Source of the DNA: Bacteroidales bacterium
GTDB lineage: Bacteria; Bacteroidota; Bacteroidia; Bacteroidales; Muribaculaceae
Direction: 5' to 3'
DNA length: 36,342 bases
Assembly (NCBI GenBank): GCA_900766975.1
Contig: CAAFXO010000067.1
Location: forward strand, 1-36,342
The notes below the pieces were generated by a model that had not been told where the DNA came from, did no database searches, and saw only the letters and a list, made by a program, of their open reading frames with translations. The first letter of the stretch is position 1. Each line of letters opens with the position of its first letter. Of the stretch, positions 15,067 to 23,254 are shown piece after piece. A program made the position numbers and the translations under genes.

Positions 15067-16287
15067 ATGATCTACGAAAGGATACGCAATGGCAAGATAC
15101 CCCTTATCATCCTCGCTTCGGTGGCGGTGATATTCTTCTTGCTGGTCTCCGACCGACTTGTCAAGGAGTTGGGTCAGCAGGAGCGCGACCGTATGGATAT
15201 ATGGGCGCATGCCACCGAGCGACTCGCCAAGGCGGATGTCGATTCGGACTATGAGTTCCTCCTCTCCATCATCTCGCAGAACAGCACCATCCCGGTGCTC
15301 ATCACCGACGAAAATTTCAACATCTCGGAGTTTCGCAATTTCCCCCTCCCCGACAAGAGCGATCTCGACAAGTCGCTATATAGCGAGCTCTCCCCACGCA
15401 ATCAGGAGTATCTCCAGAAGCGACTCCGGCACCCCGGAGGGAATACCCCCTTGGCGGAGATGGCAAAGCATAATAATCACTTCATCGAGATCGAACTCGC
15501 CATGGGTGTGAAGCAGTATATCTATTATGAGGATTCGACTCTCTTGAAGCGACTTAGCTGGTATCCTTACGTGCAGTTGGCAGTGATGATCATCCTGGTG
15601 TTGATACTCTATTTCGCAGTGGTCAATGCCAAGCGGGCGGAGCAAAACCGAGTCTGGGTCGGACTGTCGAAAGAGACGGCACATCAACTTGGCACGCCGA
15701 TTTCATCGCTGATGGCATGGGTGGAATATTTCAAGAGCATCGATATCGACCCCGAGATCTCCGACGAACTCAACAAGGATGTCAAGCGGCTCTCGACCAT
15801 CGCCGATCGCTTCTCGAAGATCGGTTCGAAGCCTGACATGCAGCTCGAATATATCAATCAGATTATCGCCTCCTCGCTCGACTACATGAAGAGTCGCGTG
15901 TCGAATAGGGTGCAGATACGCATGCATCTCTCGGAAGATGACCATGGCGTCTACCTCTCGCGGTCGCTCTTCGAATGGGTGATGGAGAATCTCACGAAGA
16001 ATGCGGTCGACGCCATGCAAGGGGAAGGGTGTATCGACATCACCACCGGCAGCGAGAAGAATCGGGTATGGATCGAAGTCAAAGACACCGGCAAGGGTAT
16101 CGCCCGCAAGCACTTCAAGACGGTGTTCAAACCGGGCTACACCACCAAGAAACGTGGCTGGGGCTTAGGGCTGACCTTGGTCAAGAGGATCATCGAAGAG
16201 TATCATGGCGGGCGCATCTTCGTCAAGGAATCGGAGCCGGGTATCGGCACCACTTTCCGCATAGAGTTCCCAACCAAAGCAAGTTAA
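15067..16287 (+). CDS. Sensor histidine kinase, orphan
   Basis: An N-terminal membrane helix (about 11-27), an extracytoplasmic sensor region of roughly 135 residues and a second membrane helix (about 168-186) are followed directly, without a HAMP domain, by the kinase core. The H-box is SKETAHQLGTPISSLMAW with phosphoacceptor His 206. The ATPase domain shows N-box ENLTKNAVDAM, G1 DTGKGIARK, F-box FKPGYTTK and G2 RGWGLGLTLVKRIIEEYHGG. The ATG at 15067 is chosen over TTG 15052 because the TTG adds residues lying in the upstream repeat. No response regulator is adjacent, so its partner must be elsewhere. The signal it senses is unknown. Confidence 0.9.
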   Translation: MIYERIRNGKIPLIILASVAVIFFLLVSDRLVKELGQQERDRMDIWAHATERLAKADVDSDYEFLLSIISQNSTIPVLITDENFNISEFRNFPLPDKSDLDKSLYSELSPRNQEYLQKRLRHPGGNTPLAEMAKHNNHFIEIELAMGVKQYIYYEDSTLLKRLSWYPYVQLAVMIILVLILYFAVVNAKRAEQNRVWVGLSKETAHQLGTPISSLMAWVEYFKSIDIDPEISDELNKDVKRLSTIADRFSKIGSKPDMQLEYINQIIASSLDYMKSRVSNRVQIRMHLSEDDHGVYLSRSLFEWVMENLTKNAVDAMQGEGCIDITTGSEKNRVWIEVKDTGKGIARKHFKTVFKPGYTTKKRGWGLGLTLVKRIIEEYHGGRIFVKESEPGIGTTFRIEFPTKAS

Positions 16288-16289
16288 AG

Positions 16290-16321
16290 TTTGCGTAAAA
16301 AAGAAATAATTGCTAATTTTG
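16290..16321 (+). promoter_or_regulatory. Consensus promoter immediately before pheT (predicts leaderless mRNA)
   Basis: TTTG at 16290-16293 and TAATTTTG at 16314-16321 are separated by exactly 20 nt. By the usual spacing the transcript would begin at about 16326, which is the A of the pheT ATG (16326-16328). The promoter lies only 2 nt after the histidine-kinase stop codon. Confidence 0.75.
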
Positions 16322-16325
16322 CATT

Positions 16326-18812
16326 ATGAATATCTCGTATAAATGGCTTAAACGCTATATCAATTTCAATCAGAGTCCCAAAGAATTGGCAGCCCTCCTG
16401 ACATCGGTGGGCTTGGAGTGTGACACGGTGGAAGAGGTGGAGAGCATCCGCGGCGGCCTTCGTGGCGTCGTGATCGGCAAGGTATTGACCTGTGTCGACC
16501 ATCCCGATTCCGACCATCTGCACATCACCACGGTCGACCTCGGCGGCGAAGCCCCGGAGCAGATCGTGTGTGGCGCTCCCAATGTGGCTGCCGGACAGAC
16601 CGTCGTGGTCGCCACCGTAGGCACTATCCTCTATGACGGCGATAAGGAAATCAAAATCAAGAAGTCCAAGATCCGCGGCGTCGAGTCGATGGGTATGATA
16701 TGCGCCGAGGATGAACTCGGCATCGGCACCAGCCACGATGGCATCATCGTGATCGACGCCGACGTGAAGCCGGGCACTCCCGCCGCCGAATATTTCAACG
16801 TCGAGAGCGACTACTGCCTCGAGGTCGAACTCACCCCCAACCGCGTCGACGCTGCCAGCCACTATGGTGTGGCTCGCGATATCCTCGCCAAGCAATGGTG
16901 CGACCTGCAGCAGCAAGGTGTCACCACCGATCTCCCCACGATCTGCGTTCCCGATGACTCCGCTTTCAAGCCGGCTCGCCCCGACGGCGCCGCCCGCATC
17001 AAAGTCGAAGATCAGCAAGGCTGTCCCCGATATTCCGGCGTTACCATCCGCAATGTCAAGGTGAAAGAGTCGCCCGAATGGCTCAAGACCCTTCTGGTCA
17101 GCGCCGGACAGCGCCCCATCAACAATATCGTCGATATCACCAACTTCATCCTCTTGGGCATCGGCCAGCCCCTCCACTGCTTCGACCTCAACAAGGTGGC
17201 AGGGGAGGAAATCTGCATACGAACTTGCCCCCAAGGCACCAAGTTCACCACCCTCGACGGCGTGGAACGCCAACTCGATGCCTCCGACCTGATGATCTGC
17301 GACGCCGAAAAGCCGATGTGTATCGCCGGGGTGTTCGGCGGCCTCAATTCGGGTGTCACCGAAGAGACCACCTCCATCTTCTTGGAGAGTGCCTACTTCA
17401 ACCCCACTCGCGTGCGACGCACTGCCCGCCGTCATGGCCTCTCTACCGACGCATCTTTCCGATATGAACGTGGCACTGACCCAAATATCACCACTTACGC
17501 AGCTCGACTCGCCGCTTGCCTCATCGTCGAACTCGCCGGCGGTGAAATCTGTGGCGATGTCACCGACATTTATCCCGAACCTGTCAGCCCCGCGGAGTTC
17601 GACTTCTCGTTAGACTATTGCCACCGCCTTATCGGCAAGACTCTCCCCCGTGACCTCATCATCACTATCCTCCGTGCTCTCGAGATTAAAGTTGAGGAAA
17701 CCGCCGAAGCCGATATCCTCCACCTCACCATCCCCACCTATCGCGTGGATGTATATCGCCCCTGCGATGTGGTAGAGGAGATCCTCCGCATATATGGCTA
17801 CAACAATGTCGAGATCTTCACCGAAGCGCATATCAACCTCTCTCAGCGCACCGATGTGGACTTCTCTTACGACCTCCAGCAACTCGTGGCAGAGCAACTC
17901 ACCGGTAGCGGCTTCAACGAGATCCTCAACAACTCCCTCTCATCGCAAGCATATTATGCCGAGTCGGAGAAATATCCTATCAAAAATTGCGTCTCACTCC
18001 TCAATCCCCTCAGCGGCGAGCTCTCCGTGTTGCGTCAGACGCTCCTCTATGGCGGATTGGAGTCTGTGGCTCATAACATCAACCGCAAGCTGCCCAACCT
18101 CCGTTTCTACGAGTTCGGCAACGTCTACTTCCGCGACGATACGAAAGAATCGACCGCCGAGCGCCCCTTGGCGCCCTATAGCGAGCACCTGCAACTCGGC
18201 ATCTGGCTCACCGGCAACATGACGACACCCTCCTGGAATGTCCAAGCCGCACAAGCCACCATCTACGACCTCAAGGGTGTCGTGGAAAATATCTTCGCAC
18301 GCGTCGGTGTCAAAGAGGGTATGCTCACGCAGACTCAGAGCAGCGACGAAATCTTCGCCGCCAAACTCGACATCGCCGCACGCTCGGGCAAAGTGATCGC
18401 CGAAGTGGGTATCATCCGCCATGCCATCCTCAAGAAGTGGGATATCGAGCAGGATGTGGCTTACGCCGAGATCAACTGGGAAGCTCTCTACCGCCTTGTC
18501 GCCAAGAATCGCGTCACCTTCACCGAGATCCCCCGCACTCAGCCTGTGGATCGCGACCTCGCCCTTCTGGTCGACAAGAGTGTCAAATTCGCCGACATCG
18601 AAGCCGCTATCCGTGGCGCCGAACGCAAACTCCTCCGATCCGTGCGACTCTTCGACGTATACGAAGGTAAGAACCTCCCCGAAGGCAAGAAGAGTTATGC
18701 CGTCTCCATGCAACTCCAAGATGCCGAAAAGACCCTCAACGACAAGCAGATCGATGCCGTTATGGCCAAAATCATCAAAGCCGTCAAAAACCTCGGAGCC
18801 GAACTTCGCTAA
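16326..18812 (+). CDS. pheT: Phenylalanine-tRNA ligase beta subunit
   Basis: PheT is the beta chain of the alpha2beta2 synthetase charging tRNA-Phe. The N-terminus MNISYKWLKRYI is the usual PheT start. Then come the EMAP/tRNA-binding domain (about 40-150, with VDHPDSDHLHITTVDLG and IVCGAPNVAAGQ), the B3/B4 editing domain (about 210-395, with INNIVDITNFILLGIGQPLHCFD and GVFGGLNSGVTEETT), B5 (about 400-475), the catalytic-like core, and the C-terminal FDX-ACB anticodon-binding domain (about 735-828, with PRTQPVDRDLALLVD). Length 828 is normal. pheS is not adjacent, so the two subunits are encoded at separate loci, as in some other Bacteroidetes. A promoter abuts the start codon. Confidence 0.98.
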   Translation: MNISYKWLKRYINFNQSPKELAALLTSVGLECDTVEEVESIRGGLRGVVIGKVLTCVDHPDSDHLHITTVDLGGEAPEQIVCGAPNVAAGQTVVVATVGTILYDGDKEIKIKKSKIRGVESMGMICAEDELGIGTSHDGIIVIDADVKPGTPAAEYFNVESDYCLEVELTPNRVDAASHYGVARDILAKQWCDLQQQGVTTDLPTICVPDDSAFKPARPDGAARIKVEDQQGCPRYSGVTIRNVKVKESPEWLKTLLVSAGQRPINNIVDITNFILLGIGQPLHCFDLNKVAGEEICIRTCPQGTKFTTLDGVERQLDASDLMICDAEKPMCIAGVFGGLNSGVTEETTSIFLESAYFNPTRVRRTARRHGLSTDASFRYERGTDPNITTYAARLAACLIVELAGGEICGDVTDIYPEPVSPAEFDFSLDYCHRLIGKTLPRDLIITILRALEIKVEETAEADILHLTIPTYRVDVYRPCDVVEEILRIYGYNNVEIFTEAHINLSQRTDVDFSYDLQQLVAEQLTGSGFNEILNNSLSSQAYYAESEKYPIKNCVSLLNPLSGELSVLRQTLLYGGLESVAHNINRKLPNLRFYEFGNVYFRDDTKESTAERPLAPYSEHLQLGIWLTGNMTTPSWNVQAAQATIYDLKGVVENIFARVGVKEGMLTQTQSSDEIFAAKLDIAARSGKVIAEVGIIRHAILKKWDIEQDVAYAEINWEALYRLVAKNRVTFTEIPRTQPVDRDLALLVDKSVKFADIEAAIRGAERKLLRSVRLFDVYEGKNLPEGKKSYAVSMQLQDAEKTLNDKQIDAVMAKIIKAVKNLGAELR

Positions 18813-18892
18813 GAAGAGGTCGGCTCTGACACATTATTATATATAAGAGATAACAAAAAACAAGCAACAAACCAATAAGATAAAAACTACGA

Positions 18893-19615
18893 ATGGGAAG
18901 AGCATTTGAATACCGTAAAGCCCGCAAACTGAAACGCTGGGGCAATATGAGCCGTACCTTCACCCGCATCGGCAAGGAAATAACCATCGCAGCCAAAGCC
19001 GGCGGCCCCGATCCGTCGACCAACCCTCGTCTTCGCGCCTTGATGCAAAACGCCAAGGCTGCCAACATGCCCAAAGACACTGTAGAACGCGCCATCAAGA
19101 AGGCTACCGAGAAGGATGCCGGCGACTACAAGGAGATCGTATATGAAGGATATGGTCCCTTCGGCGTAGCTATCGTCGTCGAAACTGCTACCGACAATAA
19201 CCAACGCACCGTAGCCAATGTGCGCAGCTATTTCAACAAACATGGCGGTTCTCTCGGCACTCAAGGCTCACTCTCTTTCCTCTTCGAGCATAAGAGCGTG
19301 TTCCACATCCGCCCTAATGCCGACACTGCCCTCGAAGACTTCGAACTCGACCTCATGGACTATGAAGCCGAACTCGAAGCTGACCCCGAAGCTGAAGAAT
19401 GGGTGATCTATGGCGCTTTCGACCAGTTCGCAAATATCCAGAAATTCCTCGAAGATAAAGGCCTCGAGATCATCTCCTCGGAGTTCGAACGTATCCCCAA
19501 CGACTACAAAGAACTCACTGCCGAGCAACGCGAATCTGTCGAGAAACTCCTCGAACGCTTCGAAGATGACGAAGATGTGCAAAACGTATTCCACAATATG
19601 AAGGAAGAGGACTAA
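18893..19615 (+). CDS. YebC/PmpR (TACO1) family protein
   Basis: The 240 residues carry the family hallmarks: MGRAFEYRKARKLKRWGNMSRTFTRIGKEI at the start, GGPDPSTNPRLRALMQNAKAANMPKDTVERAIKKA, then YEGYGPFGVAIVVETATDNNQRTVANVRS and GSLGTQGSLSFLFE. Members act either as DNA-binding transcriptional regulators or as ribosome-associated factors easing translation of proline stretches; sequence alone does not decide. It follows pheT by 80 nt and ends in a strong terminator, so it is probably the last gene of a pheT-yebC transcript. Confidence 0.95.
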   Translation: MGRAFEYRKARKLKRWGNMSRTFTRIGKEITIAAKAGGPDPSTNPRLRALMQNAKAANMPKDTVERAIKKATEKDAGDYKEIVYEGYGPFGVAIVVETATDNNQRTVANVRSYFNKHGGSLGTQGSLSFLFEHKSVFHIRPNADTALEDFELDLMDYEAELEADPEAEEWVIYGAFDQFANIQKFLEDKGLEIISSEFERIPNDYKELTAEQRESVEKLLERFEDDEDVQNVFHNMKEED

Positions 19616-19638
19616 TCACCTCCACCCGGTAAATCTCT

Positions 19639-19680
19639 AAGAGTGTGTCATATACCCCTTGACACACTCTTGTTCTTTTA
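19639..19680 (+). terminator. Rho-independent terminator after the YebC-family gene
   Basis: A perfect 12 bp stem AAGAGTGTGTCA (19639-19650) / TGACACACTCTT (19660-19671) with a 9 nt loop is followed by GTTCTTTT. Confidence 0.9.
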
Positions 19681-19717
19681 TAAAACCACTGCATTTTTTA
19701 ATTTTTTGGCATAAAAA

Positions 19718-19749
19718 TTTGATATCTTGATAAAAAAGTCGTACCTTTG
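19718..19749 (+). promoter_or_regulatory. Promoter of the secreted repeat-protein gene
   Basis: TTTG 19718-19721 and TACCTTTG 19742-19749 are separated by 20 nt, an exact Bacteroidetes consensus. The predicted start is near 19755, giving a leader of about 170 nt to the ATG at 19925. Apart from the terminator before it and the direct repeat in its leader, the 309 nt gap 19616-19924 shows nothing else. Confidence 0.75.
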
Positions 19750-19778
19750 GCACGGAGTATATGTATATGATCAAAAAC

Positions 19779-19809
19779 TAATCGAGGATATCAAGAAGTA
19801 ATCGAGGAT
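19779..19809. repeat. TAATCGAGGAT direct repeat in the 5' leader (period 20)
   Basis: The 11-mer occurs at 19779-19789 and 19799-19809, about 25 nt downstream of the predicted transcription start. The two-turn spacing would suit a dimeric regulator, but two copies are weak evidence. Confidence 0.4.
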
Positions 19810-19924
19810 TTAACAATTAGACAGTTAGCGGGATCTATCTCATTATTTCTTTAGATTTTCTTCCTCAAAACTTCATTTATTTAGCTACAATAACAATTCA
19901 TTATCAACCATAAAACCAAGCATT

Positions 19925-21655
19925 ATGAAGAAATCTTTACTTATTGGCGCAAGTTTGCTTTGCGCACCCCTCATGGCATCAACCCTCGAGCCTGTTGTGC
20001 TTGACAACTTCCAGGCCGTGTCGGTAACACCTGACGGCAAGACAATCGGCAGTTATCTTCTGAGCACCGCAGCATTTTATGACGTAGAGAGCGGCGATAT
20101 CACCCTCTTCGAAGGTGATGACGAAGTGGTAAGTTATTGGCTCGGTCATGGCAACAGCGCAGCCGCCGACGGCACTTTCGTAGGACGTTCCTCACTCGAT
20201 GGCAACTGCAGCTGGTATAAGGATGGCGAATGGCACGCCCTGAAGACATTCAATGCCTCTTTGGTCAATCTCGCCAACGGCATCACAGCCGACGGCTCTC
20301 GCATCTGCGGTTCGCTCGGCTTGCAACCCATCTCCACTGATGACACCGACACTCCGATGTCTGTGCCCGCCGTGTGGAATCGTAACGCTGACGGCACTTA
20401 CGGCGACCCCGTGGCTCTCCCTTATCCCGAATTAGACTTCACCGGCCGTGTGCCCCAGTATGTTACCGCCAACTGCATCAGCGATGATGGTAAGACCGTG
20501 GTCGGCCAGGTGGTGGACTATGGTGGCTGGATGATCTGCCTTATCGTCTACACTGAAAATGAGAATGGCGAATGGACCTACAAATGCGACACCGCTTCTC
20601 TGAACCCCAACAATCGTGAGTTCCCCGAAGACCCGGGAGAATGCCCGATGATGCCTCAGCTCACTGACTTCATGACCGAAGAGGAATTAGCCGCTGTTCA
20701 GGCCGCTATCGACGCTTGGTATGAAGAGGGCACTTGGGACTATAGCACTTATCCCCAATATGAAGACTTCATGACTGATGAAGAAATAGAGGCTTACAAC
20801 ACAGCTTACGCAGAGTGGGAGGCTATCTATACAGAATGGGATGCTAAGTTCACCGCCTTTATGACTACTTATCAGCAGTGTGTTAACGAGGGCACATCTC
20901 TTACCTTCAACAGCACTGCCGTATCTCCCGACGGCAAGATGGCTGTAAGCGGTCACCTCTTGGATACATACGACGATGACTGGAATCCTATCTACAAGAA
21001 GGGATCTGCTATCTACAGCATCGAAGATGGCGAAATAGTAATGAGCAAGAAGACAGAAGACAAGACACTGCCTACTCAGGTGATGAGCGACTACACCATC
21101 CTCGCCGCACAAGCAGGTCAGCAAGAGCCCGTTAAGGCTGTGGTATATCTCCCCGGCGCTGATGAGGCTATTGACCTCCGCGACTACCTCGCAAGCCGCA
21201 ACACCGAGACTGTGGATTGGATGAACGAAAACATGATCCACGACGTAGAATTCTTTGACTCCTCTTCTTGGACTCAGGTTGTTCTTGAAGATGCTGTCTG
21301 CACCGGTTCGCCCAACGCACCTGCCGACCTCTCATTCTTCGTAACTCACACGGAGATCATTTGGGAATCTACCGATCTCTCCGGCTATGTAGCATCTTAC
21401 ATCCTTCCTTCGGGTGAAGATTCAGCAGTCAAGGGTGTTGCCAACGAGCTCAACAGCGCTGTTAAGGCTTTGAAGGGTGGCAAGATCATAATCTCCGGCG
21501 CCGCTGCCGACCTTAACGTATATGACGCTCAGGGTCGCCACGTATTCAGCGCCAAGGGTGCCAACGGTGTGATCGAGACCGGTCTCAGCAATGGCGTATA
21601 CGTAGTAGTGGCTAACACAGCTGAGGGCAAGCAAACTCTCAAAGTTGTGTTCTAA
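19925..21655 (+). CDS. Secreted repeat protein with Por/T9SS-like C-terminal sorting domain
   Basis: A signal peptide (MKKSLLIGASLLCAPLMAS) starts a 576-residue protein. Several short repeats resemble the HAF extracellular repeat, each with a D-G core followed by G: VTPDGKTIGSYL, ITADGSRICGSLG, ISDDGKTVVGQVVDY and VSPDGKMAVSGHLLD, suggesting a beta-propeller-like fold. An unusual acidic, Trp/Tyr-rich helical insert (about 240-320) has an internal duplication, LTDFMTEEELAA and YEDFMTDEEIEA. The last 75 or so residues (ISGAAADLNVYDAQGRHVF to LKVVF) match the type A sorting domain used by the type IX secretion system. It is monocistronic, with its own promoter and terminator. The ligand or role is unknown. 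Confidence 0.78.
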   Translation: MKKSLLIGASLLCAPLMASTLEPVVLDNFQAVSVTPDGKTIGSYLLSTAAFYDVESGDITLFEGDDEVVSYWLGHGNSAAADGTFVGRSSLDGNCSWYKDGEWHALKTFNASLVNLANGITADGSRICGSLGLQPISTDDTDTPMSVPAVWNRNADGTYGDPVALPYPELDFTGRVPQYVTANCISDDGKTVVGQVVDYGGWMICLIVYTENENGEWTYKCDTASLNPNNREFPEDPGECPMMPQLTDFMTEEELAAVQAAIDAWYEEGTWDYSTYPQYEDFMTDEEIEAYNTAYAEWEAIYTEWDAKFTAFMTTYQQCVNEGTSLTFNSTAVSPDGKMAVSGHLLDTYDDDWNPIYKKGSAIYSIEDGEIVMSKKTEDKTLPTQVMSDYTILAAQAGQQEPVKAVVYLPGADEAIDLRDYLASRNTETVDWMNENMIHDVEFFDSSSWTQVVLEDAVCTGSPNAPADLSFFVTHTEIIWESTDLSGYVASYILPSGEDSAVKGVANELNSAVKALKGGKIIISGAAADLNVYDAQGRHVFSAKGANGVIETGLSNGVYVVVANTAEGKQTLKVVF

Positions 21656-21725
21656 TCACAGACTGCCCCTGATAGCCTCACACCGCCCCTCAACGAGGGA
21701 GAAAGAGGCGTATCCAACGATAAAA

Positions 21726-21760
21726 ATGGTCACATCCCTCGGGGTGTGACCATAATTTTT
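21726..21760 (+). terminator. Terminator after the secreted repeat-protein gene
   Basis: ATGGTCACATCCC (21726-21738) pairs with GGGGTGTGACCAT (21741-21753) with one U-G wobble and a tight loop, followed by AATTTTT; an A-run precedes it, so it may work in both directions. Confidence 0.85.
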
Positions 21761-21788
21761 GGCAAATAGCGATAAAATAAGTGCAAAA

Positions 21789-21820
21789 TTTGGGGAGTGA
21801 CTGAAATTTTATTAACTTTG
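21789..21820 (+). promoter_or_regulatory. Promoter of tRNA-Arg
   Basis: TTTG 21789-21792 and TAACTTTG 21813-21820 are separated by 20 nt, placing the start about 13 nt before the mature tRNA 5' end. Confidence 0.75.
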
Positions 21821-21838
21821 CACCGAAAAAAGAGGTCA

Positions 21839-21912
21839 GGTCCGGTAGCTCAGCTGGATAGAGCATCTGCCTTCTAAGCAGACGGTCCCGCGTTCGAATC
21901 GCGGCCGGATCA
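21839..21912 (+). tRNA. tRNA-Arg (anticodon TCT)
   Basis: A 74 nt cloverleaf: acceptor GGTCCGG/CCGGATC (one G-U), D-arm starting TAGCTCAG, anticodon stem TCTGC/GCAGA around loop CTTCTAA with anticodon TCT (21873-21875), T-arm CCGCG-TTCGAAT-CGCGG, discriminator A. The CCA end is not encoded. It reads AGA (and AGG by wobble) codons. Confidence 0.97.
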
Positions 21913-21920
21913 CGACGCAG

Positions 21921-21960
21921 AGGGTTGTGTCAAAATCAAGATTTTGCCACAGCCCTTTGC
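21921..21960 (+). terminator. Long hairpin downstream of tRNA-Arg
   Basis: AGGGTTGTG (21921-21929) pairs with CACAGCCCT (21948-21956), and CAAAATC (21931-21937) with GATTTTG (21940-21946), making a 16 bp interrupted stem. Only a short T-rich stretch follows, so it is either a weak terminator or a processing structure for the tRNA 3' end. Confidence 0.55.
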
Positions 21961-22022
21961 TATTTATACCGCCTGATTATGGCAATCATGGATAGATATA
22001 GTGTTTTTTTCGGCTAAAATTT

Positions 22023-22051
22023 TTTGCTTTGCCGAAAGAATGTTATATTTG
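22023..22051 (+). promoter_or_regulatory. Probable promoter of the sdh/frd operon
   Basis: TATATTTG at 22044-22051 is a good -7 element; the nearest TTTG (22023-22026) is 17 nt upstream, shorter than the usual 20. The start would be near 22056, leaving a leader of about 157 nt that contains a GC-rich hairpin. Confidence 0.5.
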
Positions 22052-22071
22052 CAGACGAGGCATTATGTCCT

Positions 22072-22096
22072 TGCTCCGCAGCCTGAGGGCGGGAGC
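22072..22096 (+). other. GC-rich hairpin in the sdh/frd leader
   Basis: GCTCCGC pairs with GCGGGAGC with one bulged base across a short loop, standing out from the AT-rich leader that surrounds it. It could influence mRNA stability or translation of the cytochrome b gene. No known riboswitch is recognised. Confidence 0.4.
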
Positions 22097-22212
22097 CGGG
22101 TATGGTGCTCATTGACATATCTAATGCCAATCATCCAAACAAAACACTTAAGATAGTAGGAAATACCGAACATCGAAACAACTAAAATTCAAAATTATAA
22201 TCTTAAACAACT

Positions 22213-23244
22213 ATGTGGTTATCAAACTCATCTGTAGGACGTAAGCTTTTGATGGCACTCTCGGGTGCATTCCTCGTCCTATTCGTAACATTTCACTGTT
22301 TGATGAACGCAGTAGCGATCGTATGGCCCTGGGCTTACAACTTGGTGTGTGAGTTCTTGGGTGCAAATTGGTATGCCCTTATCGGCACAGGCGTGATCGC
22401 ACTGTTCGTTCTTATTCACATCATCTTCGCAGTGGCCCTGACTCTACAGAACCGCAAGGCTCGTGGCTCTCAGAGATATAGCATCGCCAAGATGCCCGCC
22501 ACCGTGGAATGGTCGTCTCAAAACATGCTGGTGCTCGGCTTCGTAGTCGTAGCCTTTATGGTGCTCCACCTTATCCAGTTCTGGGCTAAGATGCAGCTTC
22601 CCGAGGCTATGGGTGTTCATGGCGAAATCCCCGCTTCTGCCGGCACACTCTTCCTTCAGAAGGCTTTCGAAACTCCCTGGACTGTAGTTGTCTACATCAT
22701 CGGTTTCGTCGCTCTCTGGTTCCACCTCAACCATGGCTTCTGGTCGATGTTCCAATCTATCGGTTGGAACAACACCAACTGGATGCCCCGTCTCAAGAAG
22801 ATCTCTTGCGTATGGGTAAGCGTTGTAGTGATCCTCTTCGTGGCTGAAGCCGCTGTCTTCACTTATCGCGCCAACCAGAAGTATTATCTCACCAACGAGA
22901 CTCTCCGCGAGCAATACAAGGATATGATAGTCCCGATGCTCGAATCTGAACTCGGCCCCGAGGGCGCTCAGATCGCTATGCAGATCAAGATGACTCCCTA
23001 CGAGGGCGTGTCGATGGGTGTACGCCAGATGGCAGGCAACCTCAAGGCTCAAATGGAGCAATTCAACACTCCCGAGGGTCAGAAGTATGTCAAAGAGAAT
23101 CCTCAGTTTGCCAACCAAGTAGAGGGTATGAAGAAACAAGTCGAAGTCTTCGACAAGGCTGTAAAATTCTTCGACTACCTCGAATCAGCAGACAACAAAC
23201 CCAACACCGAACCGGCACCTGCTGCCGCCGGACAACCCCAATAA
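22213..23244 (+). CDS. sdhC: Succinate dehydrogenase/fumarate reductase cytochrome b subunit, extended C-terminus
   Basis: This is the di-heme B-type membrane anchor linking quinol/quinone to the flavoprotein. Five membrane spans lie at about 12-34, 53-78, 103-125, 155-177 and 197-217, with candidate heme His at 28, 69, 119, 171 and 174. The usual protein would end near residue 225. Here about 118 further residues follow (NQKYYLTNETLREQY onward), predicted helical and charged, then a Pro/Ala-rich end PNTEPAPAAAGQPQ. The frame is uninterrupted, so this is a genuine extension and not an artefact of reading through a stop. sdhA follows after 10 nt. The complex could run in either direction; fumarate reduction is likely in an anaerobe. 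Confidence 0.93.
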   Translation: MWLSNSSVGRKLLMALSGAFLVLFVTFHCLMNAVAIVWPWAYNLVCEFLGANWYALIGTGVIALFVLIHIIFAVALTLQNRKARGSQRYSIAKMPATVEWSSQNMLVLGFVVVAFMVLHLIQFWAKMQLPEAMGVHGEIPASAGTLFLQKAFETPWTVVVYIIGFVALWFHLNHGFWSMFQSIGWNNTNWMPRLKKISCVWVSVVVILFVAEAAVFTYRANQKYYLTNETLREQYKDMIVPMLESELGPEGAQIAMQIKMTPYEGVSMGVRQMAGNLKAQMEQFNTPEGQKYVKENPQFANQVEGMKKQVEVFDKAVKFFDYLESADNKPNTEPAPAAAGQPQ

Positions 23245-23254
23245 ATAGCGAGAC

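Noticed and set aside
16284..17435. Long open frame opposite pheT (383 codons, - strand)
   Set aside because: It is the shadow of a strongly codon-biased gene; its translation has no family features, while pheT is unmistakable.
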